This document shows, piece after piece, positions 18,136 through 27,690 of a stretch of DNA of 64,000 nucleotides. Source of the DNA: Haemophilus parainfluenzae T3T1 (GTDB lineage: Bacteria; Pseudomonadota; Gammaproteobacteria; Enterobacterales; Pasteurellaceae). The position numbers and the translations under genes are program-made. The stretch covers positions 889,501 to 953,500 of the forward strand of contig NC_015964.1 in the NCBI RefSeq assembly GCF_000210895.1. Direction: 5' to 3'. The stretch's first letter is position 1; every line of letters starts with the position of its first letter. The notes under the pieces were generated by a model. It had not been told where the DNA came from and did not search any database. It worked only from the letters and a program-made list of their open reading frames with translations.

Positions 18136-18171
18136 CCTTTTTAGTTGGTTAATCGGGGGTAGGGAACCCGA
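18136..18171 (-). promoter_or_regulatory. PreQ1-I riboswitch controlling yhhQ translation
   Basis: On the minus strand UCGGG (18171-18167) pairs with CCCGA to form P1, enclosing the loop UUCCCUACC. The A-rich tail UUAACCAACUAAAAAGG then ends in AAGG, the Shine-Dalgarno sequence, 7 bases before the yhhQ ATG. The tail AGG can pair with CCU of the loop to form the H-type pseudoknot P2. This is the compact preQ1-I architecture, and ligand binding would hide the ribosome-binding site. Confidence 0.85.
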
Positions 18172-18293
18172 CATGAGAAATAAATCCGCCAAATTGGCGA
18201 GCCGTGAATAATACTAGAATTTATTGGGATTGCAAGAAAGTGCGGTCAAAAATTTAAGCATTTTATTTGTTTTAGTTTGATTTTAATAACAGT

Positions 18294-18312
18294 GATAAGA
18301 ATTTTCATTTAC
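18294..18312 (+). promoter_or_regulatory. Candidate Fur box upstream of the ferric-siderophore receptor
   Basis: The 19-mer starting GATAAGAATTTTCATT matches the E. coli Fur consensus at 13 of 19 positions. It overlaps the -35 region of a promoter with TATACT at 18326-18331. This predicts repression by iron of the receptor gene that starts at 18378. Confidence 0.5.
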
Positions 18313-18377
18313 ACTAAAGTGATATTATACTAGAATTCTCAGGCATTTTTATTTCACATATGCCTGGGGAGCATTCA

Positions 18378-20633
18378 ATGTATAAAACCAATCATTTAAA
18401 AACAACATCATTCTTCGCATTAAGCACGTTAACCATCGCACTTTTTTCAAGCTATTCTTATGGCGAAGAGAAACTTGAGGAAATTAAAGTTACAGCAGAA
18501 AATCAGGTAAAACAATCACTTGGTTCTTCTCTTGTGACGGCAAAAGATTTAGAGAAACGTCCTGCGACAAATGATATTTCTGAAGTATTACGTACTATGC
18601 CCGGTGTGAACTTAACGGGTAACTCATCTACAGGACAACGCGGAAATAAACGCCAAATTGATATTCGTGGTATGGGGCCAGAAAATACATTGATTTTAGT
18701 GGATGGTAAACCAGTCACCTCTCGTAACGCAGAACGTTATGGTGTGCGTGGTGAACGTAACTCTCGTGGCGACAGTAACTGGGTACCAGTTGAAGCCATT
18801 GAAAAAATCGAAGTATTACGTGGCCCTTCAGCAGCACGCTATGGTTCAGGTGCAATGGGTGGGGTGGTTAATATTATCACTAAGCCTGTTACCAATGATT
18901 TACACGGTAGCTTAAGTTATTACACTAATCAACCAGAAGACAGCGATGAAGGCGCAACGAACCGTGTCGGTTTTAATCTAAGCGGTGCGTTAATTAAAGA
19001 TGTATTGCAATTCCGTTTATATGGTAACTGGAACAAAACGCAAGCGGATGAAGTTGGTATTAATGGCGATCCTGCGATTGCCGGTCGTGAAGGCGTACGT
19101 AATAAAGATATTAATGGCCGTTTAGTGTGGAATATCAATGAGAAAAATAAATTAACCTTGGATTCTGGTTTCAGTCGTCAAGGCAATATTTATAACGGTG
19201 ATACGCAAAATAGCTCAGCAGGGCTTTACAATAATAAAAACTATCCTGAAACCAAAACGTTGGCAGGAAGTAAAGCTGAAACTGCTCGTTTATATCGTCA
19301 GAACTATGCTTTAACCTATGAAGGTAAATTCGATCATTTTGACAATAAAACTTATATTACTTTTGATAAAACTAAAAACAGCCGTTTACCAGAATATTTA
19401 GCGGGTGGTCCAGAAGGTAGTTATTCTAGCACGTCAGCTTTTAGCGATTCTATTCTTAAAAATACGCGTTTTAGTTCAGAATTCTATATCCCATTTACCT
19501 TGGGTGTAGATCATATGCTGACAGTTGGTTTTGAAGGTGCACACAGCAGTTTAGATGATGACGCTTCTATGACACAGTTACTTGGTGGACGACGAGATAA
19601 AAAGACAGGGAAAGTACTTTATGATTTGAAAGAACATTTACCAACTAGCATTTCAAATGTACGAGGAGGTCATAGTAGTCAAACTGAATGGGCAGTATTT
19701 GTTGAAGATAATATTTCAGCAACCCAATCTACCATCCTAACGCCATCTTTGCGTTATGATTACAACAGTTATTCTGGTTCTAACGTAAGTGGTGGATTAA
19801 ACTTCTTACAGAGTCTCAACGATGATTGGAGAATTAAAGGTGGGATTGCAAGAGCTTATAAAGCACCGAATCTTTATCAAACTAACCCAAATTACCTACT
19901 ATTTACGTTAGGTCAAGGTTGTCCAACGAATGTACCAAATAATAAAACTTGTTATTTCCAAGGTAATAGTGACATTAAACCAGAAACCAGCTGGAATAAA
20001 GAAATCGGAATTGAGTATGATAAAGACGGACTTCTTGCATCTGTGGCTTACTTCCGTAATGATTATCGTAATAAAATCGTGTCTTATGGTGAATTTATCG
20101 GTTTAAGCAACTTAGGTAACTATGTGTATAAATGGGGTAATGCGAACCGCGCAGTGATTGAAGGTTTTGAAGGTAATCTGACATTACCATTAATCCAAGA
20201 TAAATTAAACTGGGTGAATAACTTCACTTATATGCATAAAACCAAAAATAAAGATACGGGTAACCCGCTTTCTATCGTGCCGAAATATACGTTGAATTCA
20301 AGTTTAAGTTATCAAATCACTGATAGTTTGGATGCAATGTTAACTTATACGCAATACGGTAAACAAAAATCCCGTAAAAATCCAGAGAACCGTATGGAAA
20401 ATGGTAACGATAAAAATATTAATCAGCTTGCTGGCTCAGAAGATATTGGTGGTTATGCAGTTTGGGGATTAAGCGCAGGTTACAATTGGAAAGATACAAT
20501 CAGCATTCGTGTTGGCGTAAGTAACTTATTTGATAAACGCATTTATCGTTCATCAAGCAGTACAAATTACAATGCTCATACTTATAACGAACCTGGTCGT
20601 GCCTATTACGCAACGGTAAAATATACTTTCTAA
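18378..20633 (+). CDS. TonB-dependent ferric-enterobactin-type siderophore receptor
   Basis: A 751-residue outer-membrane receptor. The signal peptide ends near residue 30 (SSYSYGEE), and the TonB box lies around EEIKVTAE. The plug domain (about 45-170) has RQIDIRGMGPENTLILVDGKPVTSR and the long basic loop RYGVRGERNSRGDSNW, which are hallmarks of the FepA/IroN/PfeA/BfeA group. A 22-strand barrel follows, ending in aromatic YATVKYTF. It would import ferric enterobactin or related catecholates using TonB. GGGGAG lies 6 bases before the ATG at 18378. No siderophore biosynthesis genes are present in the window, so it probably takes up siderophores made by others. Confidence 0.88.
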   Translation: MYKTNHLKTTSFFALSTLTIALFSSYSYGEEKLEEIKVTAENQVKQSLGSSLVTAKDLEKRPATNDISEVLRTMPGVNLTGNSSTGQRGNKRQIDIRGMGPENTLILVDGKPVTSRNAERYGVRGERNSRGDSNWVPVEAIEKIEVLRGPSAARYGSGAMGGVVNIITKPVTNDLHGSLSYYTNQPEDSDEGATNRVGFNLSGALIKDVLQFRLYGNWNKTQADEVGINGDPAIAGREGVRNKDINGRLVWNINEKNKLTLDSGFSRQGNIYNGDTQNSSAGLYNNKNYPETKTLAGSKAETARLYRQNYALTYEGKFDHFDNKTYITFDKTKNSRLPEYLAGGPEGSYSSTSAFSDSILKNTRFSSEFYIPFTLGVDHMLTVGFEGAHSSLDDDASMTQLLGGRRDKKTGKVLYDLKEHLPTSISNVRGGHSSQTEWAVFVEDNISATQSTILTPSLRYDYNSYSGSNVSGGLNFLQSLNDDWRIKGGIARAYKAPNLYQTNPNYLLFTLGQGCPTNVPNNKTCYFQGNSDIKPETSWNKEIGIEYDKDGLLASVAYFRNDYRNKIVSYGEFIGLSNLGNYVYKWGNANRAVIEGFEGNLTLPLIQDKLNWVNNFTYMHKTKNKDTGNPLSIVPKYTLNSSLSYQITDSLDAMLTYTQYGKQKSRKNPENRMENGNDKNINQLAGSEDIGGYAVWGLSAGYNWKDTISIRVGVSNLFDKRIYRSSSSTNYNAHTYNEPGRAYYATVKYTF

Positions 20634-20650
20634 GTAAGAATAGATGATTC

Positions 20651-20678
20651 AAGCCCTGTTTATACAGGGCTTTTTTTT
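20651..20678 (+). terminator. Terminator after the siderophore receptor gene
   Basis: AAGCCCTGT / ACAGGGCTT stem with a TTAT loop, followed by TTTTTT. Confidence 0.88.
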
Positions 20679-20737
20679 ATGAGTGGCTAACTTTTAGACA
20701 ATAAAAAAGCCAAGATATCTTGACTTAATATAATAAA

Positions 20738-20756
20738 ATAAATAATAATCATTATC
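20738..20756 (+). promoter_or_regulatory. Fur box upstream of the second TonB-dependent receptor
   Basis: The 19-mer ending ATAATCATTATC matches the Fur consensus at 15 of 19 positions, including an unbroken 12-base run. It lies 21 bases upstream of the receptor start and is flanked by further TAATAAT half sites, so more than one Fur dimer may bind. Confidence 0.7.
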
Positions 20757-20777
20757 ATTTAATTTTGTGAGGTGTAC

Positions 20778-22739
20778 ATGATGAAGAAAGCAAATTTTGC
20801 CTTATTGCCACTTGCTGTGTTTATTGCAGCGAATGTTCAAGCTGAAGAACAATTAGATGTGATTAATGTTGTGTCTGAGAATAGCGGGGCAAAAAGTAAA
20901 ACCAATGTGATTACGACAAAAACAATGGAGCGTAGCACTGAGACTGAATTAAAAGGTTTATTAAAAGATGAGCCAGCAATTAATTTTGGTGGTGGTCGTG
21001 GTACATCACAATGGTTTACGATCCGAGGTATGGGACAAGATCAAGTTGATGTGAAAATTGATGGTGCTTATACCGATGCACAATTATTCCATCACCAAGG
21101 TCGTTTCATGTTTGATCCGTCTTTATTGAAACGTGTTGATGTGCAAAAAGGAACAGGTTCAGCAAGTGCAGGGATCGGGGCAACAAGTGGTGCGATTGTT
21201 GCAGAAACAGTGAGCGCAAAAGATTTGCTCAAAGAAGGGCAAGATATTGGCTTCAAAGTTCACGCAGGTGTAAGTTCAAATAGTGGTTGGTCTAAAGGTG
21301 CGACCGTTTATTCTAAAGCAGGCCCATTAGATGCATTAATTTCTGCTAATTTTGTGACTGAACGTGATTATAAAGCCGGTAATGGATATAAAGTAAAAAA
21401 TAGTGCATTAGGACAGCGTGGTTTATTGGCTAAGCTTGGTTTTGATTTGAATGAAAATCACCGAATTGAAATCAGTCACCGTCAAGAACGTCATTATGGT
21501 GTCCGTGCACTTCGTGAAGAGTTTGATTTTGCACAAGACAATAATGAGGCGAATAATGCTCCTCGCTATCGTATCACACAAAATGATACGACAAGCGTAG
21601 AATGGAATGGTAAGGACATGGGCTTTGTGACGCACGCTAAAGCTAATGTATATCATTCTGTGATTAATCGTAAAGAGCCTAGTGAGAATTCGAAAACGCG
21701 CTTAATTGCGAATGGGGCAAATTTAAATTTAGAAAGCGCAGTGGGTCAGTCTCATCTTATTAAATACGGTGTTAATTATCATGATCAAGAGGGTAAACCT
21801 AATTCGCTAACCGTACAAAACGGTGTTCAAATGAAAACTCAAAAGAAACGTGATGTAGGTGTTTATGCTGAAGGTATTTGGGGCTTAGGTGCTTTTACCT
21901 TAACAACTGGATTACGTTATGATCACTTTGATTTCCGAGCAATGAATGGCAAAAAATCGCATAAGGGAAGTGTAAACCCAAGCGTTGGTTTAATTTATGA
22001 AGTGAATAATGATCTAAGCTTTAATGCGAGCTTAAACTATGCAACACGTAGTCCTCGTTTCCATGAAGTGATGTTATCTTCAGGTGAAACTCGAGGTCGA
22101 TCATCCGTTTATTCAATTGCATCGAATATCAAACCAGAGAAATCACGCAATGCAGAGGTGGGTTTCAATTACAAACTTGCTGATAATTTCTCTTTAAACG
22201 GAAGCTATTTCTGGCAAACGGTAAAAGATACACATGCATTTACGCAAGTAAGCCCTGGTTTTTATGAAATCCAAAATGCAGGTAAGCTAAGAAACCACGG
22301 GTATGAAGTCGGTGCTGCTTATAAATATGAAGGTTTAACATTACGTGCAGGCGTGGCTTATAGTAAACCTGAATTAGATGGCAGAACAGTGGATAGTACT
22401 GTGACAGCTATTCCGATTGGACGTACTTGGACGACAGGTGTGTCTTATCGCTTTACTCAACCTGATATTGAAATTGGCTGGAAAGGTCGCTTTGTACAAC
22501 ATACCAGTTATGACGCAACAACAAATAACCGTGGAGGTGGTGCAACAACCACTAAACGTCCAGGCTATGGGGTAAGTGATTTCTATATTACATGGAAACC
22601 GGCCGAAAATATCAATGTGAACCTTGCGCTAGATAATGCGTTTAACAAATATTATAGAAGCCACAGCCAACGTGCAGGTGTATCAACATTACCTGAACCA
22701 GGTCGAGACATTCGTTTAAATGTTAATTATACCTTTTAA
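20778..22739 (+). CDS. TonB-dependent outer membrane receptor (haem or siderophore)
   Basis: A 653-residue receptor with a signal peptide ending near VQAEEQLD and the TonB box around LDVINVV. The plug has SQWFTIRGMGQDQVDVKIDGAYTD, then FDPSLLKRVDVQKGTGSASAGIGATSGAI. The barrel ends INVNLALDNAFNKYYRSH and NVNYTF. The plug layout resembles haem/haemoglobin and H. influenzae HI1369-type receptors more than FepA, but I cannot name the ligand. GAGG at 20769-20772 could serve ATG 20778 or ATG 20781. A good Fur box lies just upstream, and an inverted uptake-signal terminator follows. It depends on TonB like its neighbour. Confidence 0.85.
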   Translation: MMKKANFALLPLAVFIAANVQAEEQLDVINVVSENSGAKSKTNVITTKTMERSTETELKGLLKDEPAINFGGGRGTSQWFTIRGMGQDQVDVKIDGAYTDAQLFHHQGRFMFDPSLLKRVDVQKGTGSASAGIGATSGAIVAETVSAKDLLKEGQDIGFKVHAGVSSNSGWSKGATVYSKAGPLDALISANFVTERDYKAGNGYKVKNSALGQRGLLAKLGFDLNENHRIEISHRQERHYGVRALREEFDFAQDNNEANNAPRYRITQNDTTSVEWNGKDMGFVTHAKANVYHSVINRKEPSENSKTRLIANGANLNLESAVGQSHLIKYGVNYHDQEGKPNSLTVQNGVQMKTQKKRDVGVYAEGIWGLGAFTLTTGLRYDHFDFRAMNGKKSHKGSVNPSVGLIYEVNNDLSFNASLNYATRSPRFHEVMLSSGETRGRSSVYSIASNIKPEKSRNAEVGFNYKLADNFSLNGSYFWQTVKDTHAFTQVSPGFYEIQNAGKLRNHGYEVGAAYKYEGLTLRAGVAYSKPELDGRTVDSTVTAIPIGRTWTTGVSYRFTQPDIEIGWKGRFVQHTSYDATTNNRGGGATTTKRPGYGVSDFYITWKPAENINVNLALDNAFNKYYRSHSQRAGVSTLPEPGRDIRLNVNYTF

Positions 22740-22768
22740 ATAAATCTCTAATTGCTTAACAGGGAATT

Positions 22769-22800
22769 AAAAGTGCGGTCGATTTTGACCGCACTTTTTT
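22769..22800 (+). terminator. Inverted uptake-signal terminator after the second receptor
   Basis: AAAAGTGCGGTC (22769-22780) pairs with GACCGCACTTTT (22787-22798) across a 6-base loop, followed by TTATT. Confidence 0.85.
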
Positions 22801-22833
22801 ATTGATTGAATTTGAAAAATGGTGAATGTCAGA

Positions 22834-22861
22834 TAATAAAAAACCCTGCATCGGCAGGGTT
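22834..22861 (-). terminator. Terminator of rpmE
   Basis: On the minus strand AACCCTGC / GCAGGGTT with a CGAT tetraloop is followed by TTTTATTAT. It lies just past the rpmE stop. Confidence 0.85.
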
Positions 22862-22878
22862 CTTCACACAGATTCAAA

Positions 22879-23091
22879 TTATTTTGTACCTGGGATTTTG
22901 AAACGGCTGTTAAAGCGTTCAACACGACCACCAGTATCAACAACACGTTGTTTACCAGTGTAGAATGGGTGGCAGCTACCGCACACATCAAGGTTGATGT
23001 CTTTGCCTAAAGTTGAACGAGTTTTGATCACGTTACCGCAAGAACAAGTTGCAGTGATCTCTTTATATTCTGGGTGAATACCTTGTTTCAT
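22879..23091 (-). CDS. rpmE: 50S ribosomal protein L31 (bL31), zinc form
   Basis: A 70-residue ribosomal protein. The four cysteines Cys16, Cys18, Cys37 and Cys40 (CSCGN and [13 protein letters not shown]) form the zinc site of the C+ type, at the same positions as in E. coli L31. The start is ATG 23091, with GAGG 6 bases upstream. Because it holds zinc, this paralogue is normally the one replaced by a zinc-free L31B under zinc starvation; no such paralogue lies in the window. It is transcribed divergently from mutY. Confidence 0.97.
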   Translation of the reverse strand: MKQGIHPEYKEITATCSCGNVIKTRSTLGKDINLDVCGSCHPFYTGKQRVVDTGGRVERFNSRFKIPGTK

Positions 23092-23188
23092 AGAAAACCT
23101 CAAATTGAAGCCACGCCGCTATAAATGCTTTCCACTTACACCGCGTGAGTTAATAATCGCCGACAATCCGGCACCAAATAGACTGCGA

Positions 23189-23216
23189 ATTATACTGAAA
23201 AAATCAAATTGATCAA
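23189..23216 (-). promoter_or_regulatory. Promoter of rpmE
   Basis: On the minus strand TTGATC (23216-23211), a 16-base spacer and TATAAT (23194-23189). The transcript would have a leader of about 90 bases before the rpmE start. Confidence 0.65.
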
Positions 23217-23284
23217 GAGGTGTGCTTTAGTGATAGAATCATCGCAAAATTTTTGCTTATTTTTGACCGCACTTTAGGAAAGTT

Positions 23285-24403
23285 ATGTTAGCCCAATCCT
23301 CTGTTGATGCCCCTTTTGCCCATTCTGTTTTACAATGGTATGAAAAGTTTGGGCGTAAAAATTTGCCTTGGCAACAAAATAAAACTCTTTATGGTGTTTG
23401 GCTTTCCGAAGTGATGTTACAACAAACTCAAGTTTCCACAGTCATCCCTTATTTTGAGCGATTTATTAAAACCTTTCCTAATGTGACCGAACTTGCTAAT
23501 GCATCGCAAGACGAAGTATTGCATTTGTGGACAGGGCTAGGCTATTACGCACGTGCGAGAAATTTGCATAAAGCCGCTCAAACCATCAGAGATGAATATC
23601 AAGGCGAATTTCCTACACAATTTGAGCAAGTTTGGGCATTAACAGGCGTGGGGCGATCGACGGCTGGTGCAATCTTATCTTCCGTACAAAATCAACCTTA
23701 TCCGATTTTAGACGGCAATGTAAAACGTGTCCTTTCTCGTTATTTTGCTGTTGAAGGTTGGCCTGGCGAGAAGAAAGTCGAAAATCAATTATGGCAGTTG
23801 AGTGAGCAGGTTACACCAACAACGAGAGTCGCTGAATTTAATCAAGCCATGATGGACATCGGTTCGGCTATTTGTACTCGAACAAAACCTAAATGCGATT
23901 TGTGTCCTCTAAGTAACGATTGTTTAGCCAATAAACACGAAAAGTGGACGGAATTTCCAGGAAAGAAACCCAAAAAATCATTGCCAGAAAAGCAGAGCTA
24001 TTTTTTGATTTTATCTTATCAAGGAAAAGTCTGGTTGGAACAGCGTGAAAGCAAAGGCTTATGGGGTGGATTATATTGTTTCCCTCAGTTTGATGATAAA
24101 CAAACATTGCTGAATTTTCTGAAAGAACAAGGGATTACCGAGTATCAAGAATGGGTGACTTTCCGTCATACGTTTAGTCATTTTCATTTAGATATCCATC
24201 CTATTTATGTTGAAGTCGATCGAAAATCTGAAGATGGCGATCGTTCAGATTGGAAAAAATTGTCAGAAAAAGGAAAAGAATCTCAATCTGGTCTATTAAG
24301 TGCGGTCAAATATTGGTATGATCCAACGTCACCTGAACAGATCGGGTTAGCTCAGCCTGTGAAAAATTTATTAACGCAATTTGTGAGGAATTATTATGGC
24401 TAG
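23285..24403 (+). CDS. mutY: A/G-specific adenine DNA glycosylase MutY
   Basis: A 372-residue repair enzyme that removes adenine mispaired with 8-oxoguanine. [19 protein letters not shown] holds the catalytic Glu42. [12 protein letters not shown] is the helix-hairpin-helix, and [13 protein letters not shown] contains the catalytic Asp. [17 protein letters not shown] (C-X6-C-X2-C-X5-C) ligates the 4Fe-4S cluster. The C-terminal NUDIX-like domain (from about residue 230) reads 8-oxoG, and [14 protein letters not shown] is its signature. The length is slightly above E. coli MutY (350). It overlaps yggX by 8 bases, the conserved mutY-yggX-mltC order. Confidence 0.97.
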   Translation: MLAQSSVDAPFAHSVLQWYEKFGRKNLPWQQNKTLYGVWLSEVMLQQTQVSTVIPYFERFIKTFPNVTELANASQDEVLHLWTGLGYYARARNLHKAAQTIRDEYQGEFPTQFEQVWALTGVGRSTAGAILSSVQNQPYPILDGNVKRVLSRYFAVEGWPGEKKVENQLWQLSEQVTPTTRVAEFNQAMMDIGSAICTRTKPKCDLCPLSNDCLANKHEKWTEFPGKKPKKSLPEKQSYFLILSYQGKVWLEQRESKGLWGGLYCFPQFDDKQTLLNFLKEQGITEYQEWVTFRHTFSHFHLDIHPIYVEVDRKSEDGDRSDWKKLSEKGKESQSGLLSAVKYWYDPTSPEQIGLAQPVKNLLTQFVRNYYG

Positions 24404-24668
24404 AACCGTTTTTTGCGAATATTTGAAACAAGATGCGGAAGGGTTGGATTTTCAACTGTATCCCGGTGAATTAGGCAAACGTATTTTTAATTCAATTAGT
24501 AAGCAAGCATGGGGCGAATGGATCAAAAAGCAAACCATGTTAGTGAACGAGAAAAAACTCAATATGATGAATGCTGAACATCGAAAATTATTAGAAGAAG
24601 AAATGGTGAATTTCTTATTTGAAGGCAAAGAAGTGCATATTGAAGGTTACGTTCCCCCATCTAAATAA
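24396..24668 (+). CDS. yggX: Probable Fe(2+)-trafficking protein YggX
   Basis: A 90-residue cytoplasmic protein of the YggX family. It begins [29 protein letters not shown], with the conserved Cys7 and the PYPG-like motif, and ends in the usual helical [10 protein letters not shown]. The family protects iron-sulfur clusters from oxidation and has been linked to iron trafficking. It lies next to mutY, which encodes an Fe-S enzyme. The start ATG overlaps the end of mutY, and GTGAGG lies just upstream. Confidence 0.95.
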   Translation: MARTVFCEYLKQDAEGLDFQLYPGELGKRIFNSISKQAWGEWIKKQTMLVNEKKLNMMNAEHRKLLEEEMVNFLFEGKEVHIEGYVPPSK

Positions 24669-24677
24669 CAAAAGATT

Positions 24678-25757
24678 ATGAAAAAGTATTTATTATTGGC
24701 GCTACTTCCGCTTTTGTATGCATGTAGCGATTCGCCAACCCATCGACGTGGTGTTAATTATGACGAAGTGTTTGCAAAAGACACACAAGGTTTAGATATT
24801 TTAACAGGTCAATTCTCTCATAATATCGATCGTATTTGGGGGGTGAATGAGCTCTTAGTTGCGAGCCGTAAAGACTACGTAAAATACACAGACTCTTTCT
24901 ATACGCGTAGCCACGTAAGCTTTGATGAAGGTTCAATCATCATTGAAACACAAAAAGATCTTAATCGCTTACATAATGCGATTGTGCATACCTTATTGAT
25001 GGGTTCCGATGCAAAAGGGATCGACTTATTTGCTTCTGGTGATGTGCCGATCAGTACACGTCCTTTCTTATTAGGACAGGTTGTAGATAATAATGGCCAA
25101 CAAATTGCTAACCAAGTTATCGCAAGCAACTTCGCCACCTATTTAATCCAAAATAAATTGCAAACTCGCCGTTTACAAAATGGTAATACCGTGCAATTTG
25201 TCGTGATTTCGATGATTGCGAACCACGTTGAAGTGCGTGCACAAAAATATCTTCCATTGGTACGTAAAGCCGCAGAGCGTTATGGTATCGATGAAAGCTT
25301 GATCTTAGGTATTATGCAAACAGAATCTAGCTTCAACCCATACGCGATCAGTTATGCAAATGCAATCGGCTTAATGCAAGTAGTACCAAGCACGGCTGGT
25401 CGAGATGTGTTTGCGATGAAAGGTAAAGGTGGACAACCATCTGCGCGTTACCTTTATGATCCTGCAAATAACATTGATGCGGGGGTTTCTTACTTATGGA
25501 TTCTGCAAAATCAATATTTAGATGGTATTACAAACCCTACCTCTAAACGCTTTGCGATGATTTCTGCTTATAACAGTGGAGCAGGTGCGGTATTGCGAGT
25601 GTTTGATAGTGATAAAGATGAGGCGATTTATAAAATCAACCAGATGTATCCTGAACAGGTATATCGCATCTTAACCACAGCACATCCATCGTCACAAGCT
25701 AGAAACTACTTGTTGAAAGTGGATGCTGCTCAGAAGAAATTCCGTGTAAGACGATAA
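24678..25757 (+). CDS. mltC: Membrane-bound lytic murein transglycosylase C
   Basis: A 359-residue lipoprotein that cleaves peptidoglycan glycan strands, leaving 1,6-anhydro ends. The lipobox is [16 protein letters not shown], with Cys16 as the lipidated residue. An N-terminal domain (about residues 20-190) precedes the SLT domain. [33 protein letters not shown] contains the catalytic Glu, and [16 protein letters not shown] is the second signature. It is third gene of mutY-yggX-mltC and is followed by a terminator. Confidence 0.95.
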   Translation: MKKYLLLALLPLLYACSDSPTHRRGVNYDEVFAKDTQGLDILTGQFSHNIDRIWGVNELLVASRKDYVKYTDSFYTRSHVSFDEGSIIIETQKDLNRLHNAIVHTLLMGSDAKGIDLFASGDVPISTRPFLLGQVVDNNGQQIANQVIASNFATYLIQNKLQTRRLQNGNTVQFVVISMIANHVEVRAQKYLPLVRKAAERYGIDESLILGIMQTESSFNPYAISYANAIGLMQVVPSTAGRDVFAMKGKGGQPSARYLYDPANNIDAGVSYLWILQNQYLDGITNPTSKRFAMISAYNSGAGAVLRVFDSDKDEAIYKINQMYPEQVYRILTTAHPSSQARNYLLKVDAAQKKFRVRR

Positions 25758-25775
25758 TTTCAGCGATTAAATACC

Positions 25776-25811
25776 ATGCCCGAAAGACTTTTCTCTCGGG
25801 CATTATTTTTT
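25776..25811 (+). terminator. Terminator after mltC
   Basis: ATGCCCGA (25776-25783) pairs with TCGGGCAT (25796-25803), with further partial pairing inside, followed by TATTTTTT. Confidence 0.8.
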
Positions 25812-25925
25812 CTATAAAGTGCGGTTATTTTTGATTGAGTTTTACAAAATACGTTCTTTTTATAGTCGTTTTGGTTATTAACCACTCAAACACACCAACT
25901 TTTTTACTTTTTTTGAATTTAATTG

Positions 25926-25954
25926 TTGACCGATACCCGAAAAAATAGTTTAAT
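25926..25954 (+). promoter_or_regulatory. Promoter of the tRNA-Phe/tRNA-Asn unit
   Basis: TTGACC (25926-25931), a 17-base spacer and TTTAAT (25949-25954), followed by a GC-rich discriminator (ACGCTCCG) typical of growth-rate-controlled stable RNA promoters. Confidence 0.75.
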
Positions 25955-25990
25955 ACGCTCCGTTGTCAGGCAGTAGCCAATAACGATAAC

Positions 25991-26066
25991 GCCTCGATAG
26001 CTCAGTCGGTAGAGCAGGGGATTGAAAATCCCCGTGTCGGTGGTTCGATTCCGCCTCGAGGCACCA
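25991..26066 (+). tRNA. tRNA-Phe (anticodon GAA)
   Basis: 76 bases with CCA encoded. The acceptor is GCCTCGA / TCGAGGC, the D-loop AGCTCAGTCGGTAGAGC, the anticodon stem GGGGA / TCCCC around TTGAAAA, and the T-arm contains GGTTCGATTCC. The anticodon GAA reads UUU/UUC. It is almost identical to E. coli tRNA-Phe in the D and anticodon arms. Confidence 0.97.
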
Positions 26067-26068
26067 TT

Positions 26069-26144
26069 TCCTCCTTAGTTCAGTCGGTAGAACGGTGGAC
26101 TGTTAATCCATATGTCGCAGGTTCGAGTCCCGCAGGAGGAGCCA
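26069..26144 (+). tRNA. tRNA-Asn (anticodon GTT)
   Basis: 76 bases with encoded CCA, two bases after tRNA-Phe. The acceptor is TCCTCCT / AGGAGGA with discriminator G. The anticodon loop CTGTTAA is flanked by TGGA / TCCA, and the T-arm contains GGTTCGAGTCC. The anticodon GTT is a queuosine-type tRNA (GUN), a client of the queuosine pathway that YhhQ feeds. Confidence 0.96.
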
Positions 26145-26153
26145 AATTCTAAG

Positions 26154-26184
26154 AAGCCGCTAAAGTAATTTAGCGGCTTTTTTC
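26154..26184 (+). terminator. Terminator of the tRNA-Phe/tRNA-Asn unit
   Basis: AAGCCGCTAAA / TTTAGCGGCTT, an 11-bp stem with a GTAA tetraloop, followed by TTTTTCTTT. Confidence 0.9.
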
Positions 26185-26307
26185 TTTCCAGTTTCAATAT
26201 TTCCTAATCTTCATATAGACAATTCCAATCACATCAATTTATAGCTTTCTCGTTCAGTTTTAGGCACAATAGAGCAAAATTCCAATGAGTAAAAAAGGAT
26301 AATGAAA

Positions 26308-27678
26308 ATGACTAAACATTACGATTATATTGCAATTGGTGGCGGTTCCGGCGGGATTGCTTCCATTAACCGTGCGGCAAGCTATGGCAAAAAATGTGCG
26401 ATTATCGAAGCAAAACATCTCGGTGGCACGTGTGTGAACGTAGGTTGTGTACCGAAAAAAGTGATGTTCTATGGCGCACAAATTGCAGAAGCCATTAATA
26501 GCTATGCACCAGCTTATGGTTTTGATGTAGAAGTGAAAAAGTTTGATTACGCGAAATTAGTTGAGAGTCGTCAAGCTTATATCGGTCGTATTCATACGTC
26601 TTACAATAATGTGTTAGCAAAAAATAATGTAGATGTTCTAAATGGTTTTGCACGTTTTAAAGATGCGAAAACGATTGAAGTGAGCTATGCAGATGGTTCA
26701 ACAGAATTAGTGACCGCAGATCATATCTTAATTGCGACAGGTGGCCGCCCAAGTATTCCTGCAGTAAAAGGTGCAGAATACGGAATTGATTCAAATGGTG
26801 TATTTGCTTTAAATGAATTACCAAAACGTGTTGCAGTGGTAGGCGCGGGTTATATTGCAGTTGAATTAGCAGGCGTTTTAAATAGCTTAGGTAGCGAAAC
26901 CCATTTATTTGTGCGCCAACATGCTCCATTGCGTAATCAAGATCCATTGATTGTAGAAACCTTAGTTGAAGTGTTAGCACAAGATGGTATCCAATTACAT
27001 ACCAAAGCATTGCCAGAAGAAGTGGTTAAAAATGCGGATGGTTCGCTTACCTTGAAATTACAAGATGGCCGTGAAACCACAGTGGATACGTTAATTTGGG
27101 CGATTGGTCGCGAACCAGCAACGGATGTGATTAATCTTGAAGTAACCGGTGTGAAAACTAATTCACGCGGACAAATTATTGTCGATAAATATCAAAATAC
27201 AAACGTACCTGGCATTTATGCGGTAGGTGATATTATCGAAGGTGGTATTGAATTAACACCAGTTGCCGTGGCGGCAGGTCGTCGTTTGTCTGAGCGTTTA
27301 TTTAATAACAAACCGAATGAACATTTGGATTACAATCTTGTACCAACCGTTGTATTCAGCCATCCGCCAATCGGTACAGTCGGTTTAACTGAGCCACAAG
27401 CGATTGAGCAATATGGCGAAGAAAATGTGAAAGTGTATAAATCCTCTTTCACAGCAATGTATACAGCGGTGACTGAACATCGTCAACCTTGTCGCATGAA
27501 ATTAGTGTGTGTCGGCAAAGAAGAGAAAATCGTAGGCTTACACGGTATTGGTTTTGGAGTGGATGAAATGATCCAAGGTTTTGCGGTGGCGATCAAAATG
27601 GGTGCAACTAAAGCAGACTTTGATAATACAGTGGCGATTCACCCAACCGGTTCAGAAGAATTTGTCACAATGCGTTAA
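26308..27678 (+). CDS. gor: Glutathione-disulfide reductase
   Basis: A 456-residue FAD- and NADPH-dependent enzyme that keeps glutathione reduced. Dinucleotide motif IAIGGGSGG starts the FAD domain. The redox pair is Cys42 and Cys47 in [13 protein letters not shown], the same numbers as in E. coli. [13 protein letters not shown] followed by [10 protein letters not shown] gives the Arg pair that selects NADPH over NADH. The C-terminal [10 protein letters not shown] provides the catalytic His-Glu pair. I prefer ATG 26308, 8 bases after AAGGA, over ATG 26302. H. influenzae imports glutathione, and this enzyme recycles it. Confidence 0.97.
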   Translation: MTKHYDYIAIGGGSGGIASINRAASYGKKCAIIEAKHLGGTCVNVGCVPKKVMFYGAQIAEAINSYAPAYGFDVEVKKFDYAKLVESRQAYIGRIHTSYNNVLAKNNVDVLNGFARFKDAKTIEVSYADGSTELVTADHILIATGGRPSIPAVKGAEYGIDSNGVFALNELPKRVAVVGAGYIAVELAGVLNSLGSETHLFVRQHAPLRNQDPLIVETLVEVLAQDGIQLHTKALPEEVVKNADGSLTLKLQDGRETTVDTLIWAIGREPATDVINLEVTGVKTNSRGQIIVDKYQNTNVPGIYAVGDIIEGGIELTPVAVAAGRRLSERLFNNKPNEHLDYNLVPTVVFSHPPIGTVGLTEPQAIEQYGEENVKVYKSSFTAMYTAVTEHRQPCRMKLVCVGKEEKIVGLHGIGFGVDEMIQGFAVAIKMGATKADFDNTVAIHPTGSEEFVTMR

Positions 27679-27690
27679 TTGCAGATAAAG

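Noticed and set aside
20772..20777. GTG at 20772 as the start of the second TonB-dependent receptor
   Set aside because: The GTG is part of the GAGG ribosome-binding site; the ATGs at 20778 and 20781 give a proper signal peptide start.
26657..27010. 117-codon frame antisense to gor
   Set aside because: Leu/Gln/His-rich shadow of the gor reading frame; gor motifs are intact across this stretch.
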